Translations under genes and position numbers: made by a program
From: Saliniradius amylolyticus
GTDB taxonomy: Bacteria > Pseudomonadota > Gammaproteobacteria > Enterobacterales > Alteromonadaceae
DNA: 64,000 nucleotides
Direction of reading: 5' to 3'
NCBI RefSeq assembly: GCF_003143555.1
Contig: NZ_CP029347.1
Location: forward strand, 1,240,001-1,304,000
Part shown: one piece after another, positions 53,062 to 61,280 of the stretch
Layout of the letters: each line of letters begins with the position of its first letter
Numbering within the stretch: the first letter of the stretch is position 1
The notes under the pieces: generated by a model
Databases searched by the model: none
Seen by the model: the letters and a program-made list of their open reading frames with translations, nothing else
Told to the model about the DNA's origin: nothing

Positions 53062-54477
53062 ATGAAATTACACTATAAGAATGGCCAGCGACTGCTACTG
53101 GCGGCTGTGACGGCAGGCCTCCTGGCCGCCTGTGGTCAGAAGGCCGATACAGAGCAGAAGCCGTTGGTGGAAATCGACAAAGATCCATACCCCAGCACCT
53201 ATCAACCTTTACCAGCCGAGCATGTGCTGATCACCAATGTCACCCTTTTAGACGGCGTGGGTGGGCGTATCGACGGCGGTGCGGTGCTGTTTAAAGATGG
53301 TAAGATCATCCAAGTGGGTGAGTCCATCGACGCGCCTGAAGGGGCTGAGGTGATTGATGGTACTGGCAAATGGGTAACGCCGGGGATCATCGATAACCAC
53401 AGTCACTTAGGTGTGTATGCTACTCCGGATACTCACTCCCACGCCGATGGTAACGAAATGACGAACCCGGTTACGGCCGAGGTTTGGGCCGAACACTCTA
53501 TATGGCCTCAGGACCCGGGCTTTCCGCGTGCACTGGCCGGTGGTGTGACCGCCATGCAAATACTGCCAGGCTCGGCCAACTTAGTGGGCGGCCGAGCGGT
53601 AACGGTGAAAAACCTCCCCAACCGCATTATTCAGGACATGAAATTTCCCGGCGCGCCCTATGGCATGAAGATGGCTTGTGGTGAAAACCCCAAGCGGGTG
53701 TATGGTGACAAAGGTGGGCCTTCAACCCGTATGGGTAACGTCGCCGGATACCGTCAGGCCTGGGCTGATGCGCAGGACTACATGCGTAAGTGGGATCAAT
53801 ACCGCGAAGATCATAGGGCTGGCAAGAACCCCACTCCGCCTAAACGCGACTTGAAGCTGGAAACACTCGCCGGTGTGCTAGAGGGAGAGATCCTGGTGCA
53901 TATGCACTGCTATCGGGCCGATGATATGGGCACCATGATGGATCTGATGCAAGAATTTGATTATCAGATCACCTCTTTCCACCACGCGGTGGAGTCGTAC
54001 AAGATCGCCGATCTTCTGGCCGAGAATAATGTCTGCTCATCCATGTGGGCCGACTGGTGGGGCTTTAAGATGGAAGCCTACGACGGCATTCGCGAGAATA
54101 TCGCCATGGTGGAGCAGGCGGGCGCCTGCGCCATTGTTCACTCAGACAGTGACCTAGGTATTCAAAGGCTAAACCAGGAAGCGTCCAAGGCACTGTCCGA
54201 CGGTCAGCGCGCCGGTATCGAACTGGATAAGGCGGTCGCCTGGACCTGGCTGTCGGCCAATCCGGCCAAGTCATTGGGTATTTTCGATCAGACCGGTTCA
54301 CTGGAAGCGGGCAAAAATGCCGATTTGGTGCTCTGGAGCACCGATCCGTTCTCTACCTATGCTCAAGCCGAGCGAGTCTATATCGACGGCGGTCTGGCTT
54401 ATGATCGTCAGAATCCGGACAGTTGGCCGGTGCGCGACTTTGAGTTAGGGCAAACCGGAGAAGGAGACGTGAAATGA
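53062..54477 (+). CDS. Secreted amidohydrolase-superfamily lipoprotein
   Basis: A 471-residue lipoprotein: lipobox LLAACGQ (Cys about 20) then an amidohydrolase barrel. Metal-ligand motifs are visible: DNHSHLG (the HxH pair, about 112-118), HMHCYRADDM, FHHAVESYKIA and HSDSDLG (terminal Asp). It probably hydrolyses a cyclic amide or dipeptide-like substrate in the periplasm, but the substrate is not deducible. The frame is open upstream to 52963, but the ATG at 53062 gives the lipoprotein signal with AGGGA upstream. The stop overlaps the next ATG by four bases (ATGA), so the two proteins are coupled and may form a heterodimer. Confidence 0.87.
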   Translation: MKLHYKNGQRLLLAAVTAGLLAACGQKADTEQKPLVEIDKDPYPSTYQPLPAEHVLITNVTLLDGVGGRIDGGAVLFKDGKIIQVGESIDAPEGAEVIDGTGKWVTPGIIDNHSHLGVYATPDTHSHADGNEMTNPVTAEVWAEHSIWPQDPGFPRALAGGVTAMQILPGSANLVGGRAVTVKNLPNRIIQDMKFPGAPYGMKMACGENPKRVYGDKGGPSTRMGNVAGYRQAWADAQDYMRKWDQYREDHRAGKNPTPPKRDLKLETLAGVLEGEILVHMHCYRADDMGTMMDLMQEFDYQITSFHHAVESYKIADLLAENNVCSSMWADWWGFKMEAYDGIRENIAMVEQAGACAIVHSDSDLGIQRLNQEASKALSDGQRAGIELDKAVAWTWLSANPAKSLGIFDQTGSLEAGKNADLVLWSTDPFSTYAQAERVYIDGGLAYDRQNPDSWPVRDFELGQTGEGDVK

Positions 54478-55751
54478 AAAAATTAGCTTTAGCGACCTTA
54501 ATTGCCGGCTTGTGCTCCACTCAGGCGCTGGCCGAGGATATTGCCATTGTAGGCGGTTATACCCACACCATGAATGGCCTGGGGGCAGTGCAAAATGCTA
54601 CCGTATTGATCAGCGACGGCCGTATAGAGTCGGTCACCTCTGGTGGTGAGGTACCGGCCGGTTACCGAGTGATCGATGCCAGAGATAAGGTCGTCACACC
54701 AGGCCTTATCGGTGCCTTTACTCAATTGGGACTCGTGGAAGTAGGGTATTCGGCCGGTACTGTGGACGCCTCCCACACACTGGACAGTTATTCGCCGCTG
54801 GGAGCAGCCTTGGATGTGTCCTATGCCATCAACCCAGACTCCAGTCTGATCCCGATTAGCCGTATCGAGGGCTTTACCTCGGCGGTGAGCGCCATGTCAC
54901 ATACCAACCGGCTATTCCATGGCCAGGGCGCGGTGATCACTCTGGGTGATAATGCTAACCCTGTCATCAAGTCTAAGGCGCTGATGGTGCTGGCGGTGGA
55001 TAACGACGGCGCCGATGACAACGGCGGCTCCCGCGCGGCACTGTGGCCCAAGCTGGATGATGCGCTGGCCACCGCCGATAGTCTGAACGGCGATAAGTTG
55101 GGACCGAATGATCGCTGGTATGGTCAGTTCCCCAAGGAGGACGTCAATGCGCTAATCCCGGTGGTACAGGGCCAGATGCCGCTGGTGATCGAAGCCCATC
55201 GTGCCTCAGATATTCGCCAGATAATTGCCCTTAAAGACCGCTATTCAAAATTAGATTTGGTATTGCTGGAGGGCTCTGAGGCCTGGCGCGTTGCCGATGA
55301 GCTGGCCGATGCGGACATTCCGGTAATCCTTAACCCCGAATCCAATCTGCCCTATGCTTTCGATCAGTTGGGCGCGACCCTGGCCAACGCCAGCCGCCTG
55401 AGTGAGGCAGGGGTGACCATTGCCATTGGTGTGGAAACACATAATATCCGCCTTGCGACCCAGCATGCCGGTAATGCGGTTTCTTATGGCCTACCCTGGG
55501 AGGAGGGCCTGGCGGCGCTGACCATCAACACCGCCAGGATCTTTGGCGTGGACACCGACTATGGCAGCCTGGAAGCGGGCAAAGTCGCCGATGTGGTGGT
55601 CTGGTCCGGCGATCCTCTGGAAGTCATGGAGGCTCCTGAGCATGTGGTTATCAATGGCGAGGAGGTCAACCTCGAATCCCGCCAGACCAAGCTTAGAGAT
55701 CGTTATCTAAACCTGGAACAAGATAAGCCGCACGGCTATGTGCGTCCCTAG
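54474..55751 (+). CDS. Secreted amidohydrolase-like protein lacking the HxH metal motif
   Basis: A 425-residue periplasmic protein with signal peptide (ATLIAGLCSTQALAED) and an amidohydrolase-like fold homologous to its upstream neighbour: TPGLIGAFTQLG, EAHRASDIRQII, LNPESNLPYAFD, GVETHN and SLEAGKVADVVVWSGDP. At the place of the DxHxH metal motif the sequence reads GAFTQL, so the N-terminal zinc ligands are missing, while one later His (EAHRASDI) is kept. It is either a non-catalytic partner of the first protein or uses a reduced metal site. Co-translation with the catalytic copy favours a heteromer. A strong terminator follows. Confidence 0.85.
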   Translation: MKKLALATLIAGLCSTQALAEDIAIVGGYTHTMNGLGAVQNATVLISDGRIESVTSGGEVPAGYRVIDARDKVVTPGLIGAFTQLGLVEVGYSAGTVDASHTLDSYSPLGAALDVSYAINPDSSLIPISRIEGFTSAVSAMSHTNRLFHGQGAVITLGDNANPVIKSKALMVLAVDNDGADDNGGSRAALWPKLDDALATADSLNGDKLGPNDRWYGQFPKEDVNALIPVVQGQMPLVIEAHRASDIRQIIALKDRYSKLDLVLLEGSEAWRVADELADADIPVILNPESNLPYAFDQLGATLANASRLSEAGVTIAIGVETHNIRLATQHAGNAVSYGLPWEEGLAALTINTARIFGVDTDYGSLEAGKVADVVVWSGDPLEVMEAPEHVVINGEEVNLESRQTKLRDRYLNLEQDKPHGYVRP

Positions 55752-55774
55752 GACAAAGCACTAATCTGTAATGG

Positions 55775-55802
55775 AAAGCCCCGCCATTTGGCGGGGCTTT
55801 TT
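55775..55802 (+). terminator. Rho-independent terminator of the amidohydrolase operon
   Basis: A perfect 11-bp stem AAAGCCCCGCC/GGCGGGGCTTT (55775-55785 and 55790-55800) with an ATTT loop continues into T residues. It lies 24 bases after the stop codon and a few bases before the left end of the MITE-like repeat. Confidence 0.92.
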
Positions 55803-55807
55803 GATTA

Positions 55808-56073
55808 ATACCAATCCGTATATAAGGTTTAACCATTCAGAGCGGGTCAGAAGGTCTTAGATCAAGGCGGTGCTTTGCAGGCATAGTGGTGCTATGTCAA
55901 AAAGCGCCAACACAGAGGTAAGGCCTTCTGGCCGCTCCTCATGGGCAAGGCTAAAAGGCACTCTGACTGTGTTAGGCTACCTCGATTTAGCCCCAATAAA
56001 CCTTCGGTAACCTGCCTTGTCAGAGCACCTTTTAGCTCTTGCTGAGTGATAAACCTTTATACGGATTGGTATA
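55808..56073. mobile_element. MITE-like palindromic repeat element, about 265 bp
   Basis: Terminal inverted repeats of about 23 bases bound the element: left TACCAATCCGTATATAAGG onwards (55809-55831), right its reverse complement (56050-56072), differing by small indels near the inner end. Inside are two further inverted-repeat pairs: 55840-55859 with 55919-55937, and 55950-55967 with 56019-56036. The first arm is tipped by a CATAG/CTATG hairpin (55882-55896). The whole could fold into a branched cruciform or RNA with two long arms. It has no credible coding sequence. Repeats with this type of end are, to my recollection, common in Alteromonadales and are presumably moved by a transposase acting in trans. 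A target-site duplication could not be defined. Confidence 0.82.
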
Positions 56074-56085
56074 ATGGGCCAAACG

Positions 56086-56117
56086 AAAAGCGGCAAGTTT
56101 TGAGGCTTGCCGCTTTT
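56086..56117. terminator. Bidirectional terminator downstream of the Gln-rich small gene
   Basis: A perfect 12-bp stem AAAAGCGGCAAG/CTTGCCGCTTTT (56086-56097 and 56106-56117) with an 8-base loop. The A-tract and T-tract flanks allow termination in both directions. It lies 23 bases after the stop of the small leftward gene at 56141. Confidence 0.85.
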
Positions 56118-56140
56118 ATGCAAATTGGGGTAAGCGTTAA

Positions 56141-56332
56141 TCAGGCTTGTATGTCCACTATAGAACCGACTCGCTCACCGGGGGTAGTAGAAGCGGTTTG
56201 CTGTGCTTGCTGCTGTTGCTCCACATTTTGCTGTTGGTTTTGCTGTGTTTGCAAATCGCGACGTTCTTGCTGCGTATTAACTGCTGCTTGTTGAGTGGTG
56301 GCATTTTGTAAGCTGGTTGAACCGACTTCCAT
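56141..56332 (-). CDS. Small Gln/Thr-rich hypothetical protein
   Basis: A 63-residue protein with a short ordered start (MEVGSTSLQNATTQQ), a glutamine-rich centre (QQNQQQNVEQQQQAQQ) and a tail TPGERVGSIVDIQA. I do not recognise a family with certainty; small proteins of this look are sometimes annotated as putative motility proteins. The ATG at 56332 has GGAG five bases upstream, and a strong terminator lies 23 bases beyond the stop, so the reading frame has proper expression signals. A GTG two codons upstream overlaps the ribosome-binding site and is unlikely to be used. The opposite-strand frame is a cysteine-rich shadow. Confidence 0.62.
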   Translation of the reverse strand: MEVGSTSLQNATTQQAAVNTQQERRDLQTQQNQQQNVEQQQQAQQTASTTPGERVGSIVDIQA

Positions 56333-56386
56333 AATCACTCCGAATCGAAAAATAGTACGTTATAGTTTAGCTCAAAAGTTGAGCAG

Positions 56387-57001
56387 TTAAAATAAGTAAG
56401 GGCTCAATTGTTGAGCCATGAAGTCGCTGATCTTGGGCTGGGCGCGTTCATTCGGGTGGATGCGATCGTTTTGCATCAGGCTGTCATCGGTGGCGATATC
56501 CTGCAAAAAGAAGGGAATTAAAGGCATATCGTAATTTTCGGCGACCTCGCTGAAACTGTTGGTAAACATGTCTGTGTAGCGGCGGCCAAAATTGGTCGGG
56601 ATTTGGATCTCTTGCAGTAATACTTTGACATTCTGTTGGCGGGCCAGCTCGATCATAGCCCCTAAATTATGTTTAAGCTTGTTCACCGGGTAGCCTCGCA
56701 GACCGTCGTTGCCTCCGAGTTCGATCAGAAGGTGGCTGGGATTGTGTTGATTTAATAGTCGCGGTAAACGCGCGAGTCCACCCTGACTGGTCTCGCCGGA
56801 GATGGCGGCATTGATCAGCGTGATGCTTTTGTCCTGCCATTTATTTTGTAACAAATTAACCCAGCCTTGTTCTTGCTTCATGCCGTAGGCAGCGCTTAGG
56901 CTATCTCCCAGGATCAGTAGCTTAACCTGCTTGGCATTCACTTGATCTGAAATCACTAGCAGGGGTATAAGCACTAGCAGTAGTTTAATTTTATTCAGCA
57001 C
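56387..57001 (-). CDS. tesA: Periplasmic multifunctional esterase/thioesterase TesA (SGNH hydrolase)
   Basis: A protein of 204 residues with a signal peptide (LLLVLIPLLVISDQVNAK) and an SGNH-hydrolase fold: block I LGDSLSAAYGM (nucleophile Ser), block III GGNDGL and block V DRIHPNERAQ (Asp and His). It matches TesA/acyl-CoA thioesterase I-arylesterase. The longest open frame runs far upstream into ybbA, but the GTG at 57001 directly precedes the signal peptide and has GAGG about 11 bases upstream. It is divergent from ybbA-ybbP, an arrangement seen in many gammaproteobacteria. Confidence 0.92.
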   Translation of the reverse strand: MLNKIKLLLVLIPLLVISDQVNAKQVKLLILGDSLSAAYGMKQEQGWVNLLQNKWQDKSITLINAAISGETSQGGLARLPRLLNQHNPSHLLIELGGNDGLRGYPVNKLKHNLGAMIELARQQNVKVLLQEIQIPTNFGRRYTDMFTNSFSEVAENYDMPLIPFFLQDIATDDSLMQNDRIHPNERAQPKISDFMAQQLSPYLF

Positions 57002-57019
57002 GATGCAATTGGCCTCTTT

Positions 57020-57712
57020 ATGATGATAGAAACAAAAGCAGTCACAAAATCGGTGACCACCACCAATGGTACGCTTCAGATCCTTCAACCGATCGACGTC
57101 AGAGTCAAGCAGGGCGAGTCGGTTGCCATTGTTGGCGCGTCCGGTTCCGGTAAATCCACTCTGCTGGGCTTGTTGGCGGGGTTGGATCAAGTTAGTGAAG
57201 GTGAGATTTATCTTGATGGCCAGCCATTGCATGCCATGGACGAAGAAGCCCGGGCTCAGGTCAGGGGCGAGAAAGTCGGCTTTATTTTTCAGAGCTTTAT
57301 GTTGGTGCAAAGTTTAACTGCACTGGAGAATATCATGTTGCCGGCACAGATTGCCGGAGTAAAAAACGCCAGGCAAAAAGCGCTGGAAGCGCTAGAGCAA
57401 GTCGGCCTTGAAGCCCGCGGCCATCACTATCCCAACCAACTTAGTGGCGGTGAACAGCAGCGAGTCGCCATAGCCCGGGCGTTTATTACTCGCCCGAAAA
57501 TCCTGTTCGCCGATGAACCTACCGGTAACCTGGACGCCGATAATGGCGAGCGGGTAGAGAAGTTGTTGTTCGACTTGAATCGACAGGCCGGCACCACCTT
57601 GATTCTGGTGACCCATGACAGCGAACTCGCTGCCCACTGCGACCGCCAGCTGCAAATGCAGGCTGGTAGCCTGACTGAAGTGACAGAGGAGCGTCGTCGT
57701 TATGCCAGCTAA
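57020..57712 (+). CDS. ybbA: ABC transporter ATPase YbbA
   Basis: A 230-residue ABC ATPase: Walker A GASGSGKST (about 42-50), Q-loop FIFQSFMLVQSLTALENI, signature [15 protein letters not shown] (about 144-158), Walker [13 protein letters not shown] and H-loop VTHDSEL. It is of the MacB/LolD-like group and is encoded beside tesA with the large permease ybbP, the standard YbbAP arrangement. The transported substrate is not established. Two ATG codons in tandem offer alternative starts. Its 3' end overlaps ybbP by 11 bases. Confidence 0.93.
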   Translation: MMIETKAVTKSVTTTNGTLQILQPIDVRVKQGESVAIVGASGSGKSTLLGLLAGLDQVSEGEIYLDGQPLHAMDEEARAQVRGEKVGFIFQSFMLVQSLTALENIMLPAQIAGVKNARQKALEALEQVGLEARGHHYPNQLSGGEQQRVAIARAFITRPKILFADEPTGNLDADNGERVEKLLFDLNRQAGTTLILVTHDSELAAHCDRQLQMQAGSLTEVTEERRRYAS

Positions 57713-60218
57713 CTGGACACTGGCGATGTCGCTGGCCTGGCGACTCTTTAAACACGAGGCCCGACGCGGAGAACTGTCGGTCATTCTGGCGGCCATCGTA
57801 TTGTCTGTGGGGGCAGTGCTGTCTCTGTCTATGTTTAGTGAACGGTTGCAAGAGGCCTTAACCGAACGTACCGCTCAGTTTCTTGCAGCCGATCGCCTGT
57901 TGGGCTCGGACAAGCCCGCGCCGCGGGAATGGATACAGCAAGCGCATGACCGTGAGTTGCGGGTTGCTGAGAAGATCCAGTTGCGCTCTATGGTGTTCGC
58001 CAATGGTCAGTTGGTGCTCTCCGATCTCAGGGCTGTCGATGATCAATATCCGCTGAAAGGTACGATTAAGATTGCTGATAAACCCTTTGGGCAGGCCAAA
58101 GAAGTGTCCCGTTTACCAGCCTCCGGTGAAGTGTGGCTCGACTCAAGGCTGTTTCAGAACCTGAAGTTGAGCAAAGGGGACGAGGTGGAAATTGGTGATC
58201 GCAGCTTTACTGTGACGGAAGTACTGTCAGAGCTCCCCGACGGCGGCTTCAATGTGTTTGGTGGTGATCCTCTGGTGTTGATGCGTCGTCAGGACATGCC
58301 CGCCACCAATCTGACCGGGCCGGGCAGTCGCACCGACTATGATTATCTGTTTGCCGGTGAAGAACAGGCTCTGGAAGCCTACTACCAGTGGCTGGAGCCG
58401 CAACTTAATCGCGACATTCACTACTGGCGCAGTATACAGGACGACGATTCGCCATTGGGCGAAGCGGTGAACCGGGCCGAGCAATATTTTCTGTTGGCCA
58501 GTTTGCTCGCCATTGTATTGGCGTCAGTGTCCATTGCGGTAGCGGCACAGCGTTTCAGTCAGCGCCATTATGATCCTGTGGCCATCATGAAGACACTGGG
58601 TGCCAGTGGCAGGCTGGTAAAACGTGTGTATTTATTGCAGGTAGTCTTTATCACTCTCCTGGGGATTTTTGTCGGCGGCATTATAGGCTACGGCGTTCAG
58701 TCCTGGGTGGCTGAACTTATCGCTGAACGTGCGGATATCGCGCTGGGCGGCTGGTACTGGCGTCCGTTGGCAATATCGCTGTTCACCGGCTTAGTGTGTT
58801 CGTTGCTATTTTCACTTTACCCATTACTTAAGTTGTTTTCAGTGCCGCCGTTACGTGTGCTTCGAAAAGACATTGAAGCGACACTCAGTTCGCGAACCCT
58901 GCAGTTTGCCGCTGCCGGTGGTGCTATTTTTAGTTTGATGTGGGCTTACAGCGGTAACCTGAAAATCAGTGCCATATTATTTGTATCGGGCATTGTGCTG
59001 GTGTTGGCTTTACTGGTGGTGACTTACGGGCTCATCGCCCTTGGGCGTAAGTTGGGTGGTGGCTCTATCGGTGCTTGGCAACTGGCCTGGGCACGCATTA
59101 AACGCCGCGCCATGGATAATTCGGTCCAATTGATGAGTTTCTCCATCACCATCATGTTATTGCTGGTGGTGTTGGTGATGCGCAATGACATGGTGCAACA
59201 GTGGCGGGATCAGTTGCCTCAAGGCACCCCCAATTATTTTATGATTAACATCACGGAGCAGAAGCTACCGGAAGTGAAGCAGCATTTTGGTGAAGCGAAT
59301 GTCAGTACCCAAACTTTTTATCCGGTGGTGCGTGGTCGTTTTGCTGCGGTTAATGATGAAACGGTACGCACCGATGTCAGTAAGGAAGAGGGCGATGAAG
59401 GTCGTCAGGGGTTGGGACGGGAGTCCAACCTTACCTGGTCGGATAACCTGCAAAACGCCAATCAGGTTGTTGCCGGGCAGTTTCATGGAAATAACGACAA
59501 TCCGGTGCTGGAAGTGTCGGTAGAGTCCCAGGTGGCGGAGCGGCTGAATATTGGCCTTGGGGATAAGCTCAGGTTCAATATTGGCAGTGAGCAAGTGGAA
59601 GTAGAGGTCACCAGCTTACGGAAGGTGAACTGGCAAACCATGCAGCCAAATTTTTACTTTGTGATCGAGCCCGAAGCCATGGCGGACTTCTCACCTACCT
59701 ATATTACCAGCTTCTATTTACCCACTGAGCGAAAGTCGGAGCTGGCGGCGTTGATGGCACCGTTTCCCACCGTTAGCCTTTTCGATGTGGATGCGCGCAT
59801 CAATCAGTTGCGCAGCATTATCGATCAGGTCTCGGCAGCGGTGGAATTTATTCTGATACTGGTACTCTGTGCCGGGACCCTGGTGCTTATCGCTCAGGTA
59901 CAGGCCAGTATGGATGAACGGCTGCAGGAACTGGCTATACTGCGCACCTTGGGTGCCAAAGGACTTATGATTCGCCTGAGTGTGGTACTGGAGTTTGTCA
60001 TCATCGGGCTGGTTGCTGGGTTTATTGCGGCCCTGGCCAATGAGTTGGCGCTTTATCTATTGCAGACTCAGATATTTAGTATGCAGGCCAGCATTCACCT
60101 GGAGTTCTGGGTTTTGGCCCCTCTGGCCGGAGCTCTTGTGGTGGGCCTGTTAGGCGCATTAGCCTGCTGGCGGCTGTTATCCTTTAATACGGCCATGCTG
60201 TTAAGAAGACTGGCTTGA
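57702..60218 (+). CDS. ybbP: ABC transporter permease YbbP (FtsX-like)
   Basis: An 838-residue inner-membrane permease with the duplicated FtsX architecture. Helix 1 is at about 20-42, with a periplasmic domain to about 250 and three helices to about 390. Two more helices precede a second segment (helix near 480-500), then a second periplasmic domain (500-700) and three C-terminal helices (710-835), with the conserved LQELAILRTLGAKG before the last pair. It works with YbbA. The ATG at 57702 lies inside ybbA, giving translational coupling. No terminator is seen after it. Confidence 0.93.
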   Translation: MPANWTLAMSLAWRLFKHEARRGELSVILAAIVLSVGAVLSLSMFSERLQEALTERTAQFLAADRLLGSDKPAPREWIQQAHDRELRVAEKIQLRSMVFANGQLVLSDLRAVDDQYPLKGTIKIADKPFGQAKEVSRLPASGEVWLDSRLFQNLKLSKGDEVEIGDRSFTVTEVLSELPDGGFNVFGGDPLVLMRRQDMPATNLTGPGSRTDYDYLFAGEEQALEAYYQWLEPQLNRDIHYWRSIQDDDSPLGEAVNRAEQYFLLASLLAIVLASVSIAVAAQRFSQRHYDPVAIMKTLGASGRLVKRVYLLQVVFITLLGIFVGGIIGYGVQSWVAELIAERADIALGGWYWRPLAISLFTGLVCSLLFSLYPLLKLFSVPPLRVLRKDIEATLSSRTLQFAAAGGAIFSLMWAYSGNLKISAILFVSGIVLVLALLVVTYGLIALGRKLGGGSIGAWQLAWARIKRRAMDNSVQLMSFSITIMLLLVVLVMRNDMVQQWRDQLPQGTPNYFMINITEQKLPEVKQHFGEANVSTQTFYPVVRGRFAAVNDETVRTDVSKEEGDEGRQGLGRESNLTWSDNLQNANQVVAGQFHGNNDNPVLEVSVESQVAERLNIGLGDKLRFNIGSEQVEVEVTSLRKVNWQTMQPNFYFVIEPEAMADFSPTYITSFYLPTERKSELAALMAPFPTVSLFDVDARINQLRSIIDQVSAAVEFILILVLCAGTLVLIAQVQASMDERLQELAILRTLGAKGLMIRLSVVLEFVIIGLVAGFIAALANELALYLLQTQIFSMQASIHLEFWVLAPLAGALVVGLLGALACWRLLSFNTAMLLRRLA

Positions 60219-60319
60219 TGGTTGTTGTAAGGACTTGATCTCGGGACACAGAAAGCAGGCAACAATGTAACTAAATTGTTATGGTCAGCTTTCTTTTTGT
60301 TTTTAAAGGGAATTCTAAG

Positions 60320-60919
60320 ATGAAAAAAATCCTCACACTCCTTGTTGCAGTCATTGTACTTTCAGGTTGTAAATCAACCATGATGCAAAGTGCGCAGTCG
60401 CAAAAGCTGGATAATGCCGAGTCCGGAAGTGCTCAGGTTGTGTTTGTGCGTTCTGCATTTGTTGCACAAGCGATTCAGGCATCCGTGTTCGATGTAACTA
60501 ATGGTGAGCCTGAGTTTATCGGTATCGTTTCTGACGAGACGCAAGTTAAGTACGATACTGAAGGTGGAGAACGGATGTTTATGGTCGTTGGTGAGTCGGC
60601 GGATTTTTTAAAAGCCGAATTAAAAGAAGGAAAAACTTATTATTCGATAGTGACGCCACGGATGGGGTTTTGGAAGGCACGGTTCTCGCTTCATCCAGTG
60701 AGGAATGATGATTCGGCTAAGTTCTCATATGATAATGAGCGTGTGCAAAAAATGATGAAGAATGCCGAGTTTGTGGAAGTGACTCCGGAGGCAGAAAAGT
60801 GGGCAACAAATAATATGCCTGACATTAAGCAAAAATACGCGGAATATCTGCCTGCCTGGAAATCGAAGGATGTTTCTCAAAGACAGGAAGCGACGCTGAG
60901 GGCTGAAGACCATCTATAG
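60320..60919 (+). CDS. Putative lipoprotein, DUF2846-like
   Basis: A 199-residue protein with lipobox VLSGCKS (Cys about 17). The body has beta-rich motifs AQVVFVRSAFVAQAIQASVFD and GERMFMVVGESADFLKAEL, reminiscent of DUF2846 lipoproteins, whose function is unknown. The frame is open to 60281, but the ATG at 60320 yields the lipoprotein signal and has AAAGGG nine bases upstream. The +2 residue is Lys. It is monocistronic, with a terminator beginning ten bases after the stop. Confidence 0.8.
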   Translation: MKKILTLLVAVIVLSGCKSTMMQSAQSQKLDNAESGSAQVVFVRSAFVAQAIQASVFDVTNGEPEFIGIVSDETQVKYDTEGGERMFMVVGESADFLKAELKEGKTYYSIVTPRMGFWKARFSLHPVRNDDSAKFSYDNERVQKMMKNAEFVEVTPEAEKWATNNMPDIKQKYAEYLPAWKSKDVSQRQEATLRAEDHL

Positions 60920-60928
60920 ACATTGAGT

Positions 60929-60955
60929 AAGAGCGCCACAGGGCGCTCTTCTTGG
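60929..60955 (+). terminator. Rho-independent terminator after the lipoprotein gene
   Basis: A perfect 9-bp stem AAGAGCGCC/GGCGCTCTT (60929-60937 and 60942-60950) with an ACAG loop is followed by a short T-rich run (CTTGGTTT). The T-tract is weak, but position and stem support termination. Confidence 0.82.
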
Positions 60956-61014
60956 TTTATCAGCCGACAGCCGATATTTAGTGCTAAGCTTTCAGTGTTT
61001 CACATAAAAGAGGA

Positions 61015-61254
61015 ATGGCCTTGCCTTACGATTCTAATGCTAGTTTACCCGCTGCGGTAAAAGATGTGTTGCCGAAACACGCGCAGACTATCTACCGTGA
61101 AGCCTTTAATAATGCCTGGGACGAGTATGCTTCACCGAAAGACCGGGATGGTGATGACAGCCGGGAAGAAGTGGCCCATAAGGTCGCCTGGTCAGCAGTA
61201 AAGCAAAGCTATGTTAAAGATGAACAAGGTAAATGGGTTCAAAAGGACGATTAG
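61015..61254 (+). CDS. chaB: ChaB-family protein
   Basis: A 79-residue protein matching ChaB: LPAAVKDVLPKHAQTIYREAFNNAW in pieces near residues 11-35, and HKVAWSAVKQSY near 55-66. ChaB was named as a putative regulator of the cation transporter ChaA in E. coli; the real role is unclear, and no chaA gene is in the window. The start is ATG with AAGAGG about seven bases upstream. Confidence 0.88.
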   Translation: MALPYDSNASLPAAVKDVLPKHAQTIYREAFNNAWDEYASPKDRDGDDSREEVAHKVAWSAVKQSYVKDEQGKWVQKDD

Positions 61255-61280
61255 CCTTAACGACAACAGCAGCAGTGCTG

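Noticed and set aside
56046-56294. Cysteine-rich rightward reading frame (run of CC residues)
   Set aside because: It begins inside the MITE terminal repeat, and its Cys codons are the reverse complement of the Gln-rich small gene, which has proper start and stop signals.
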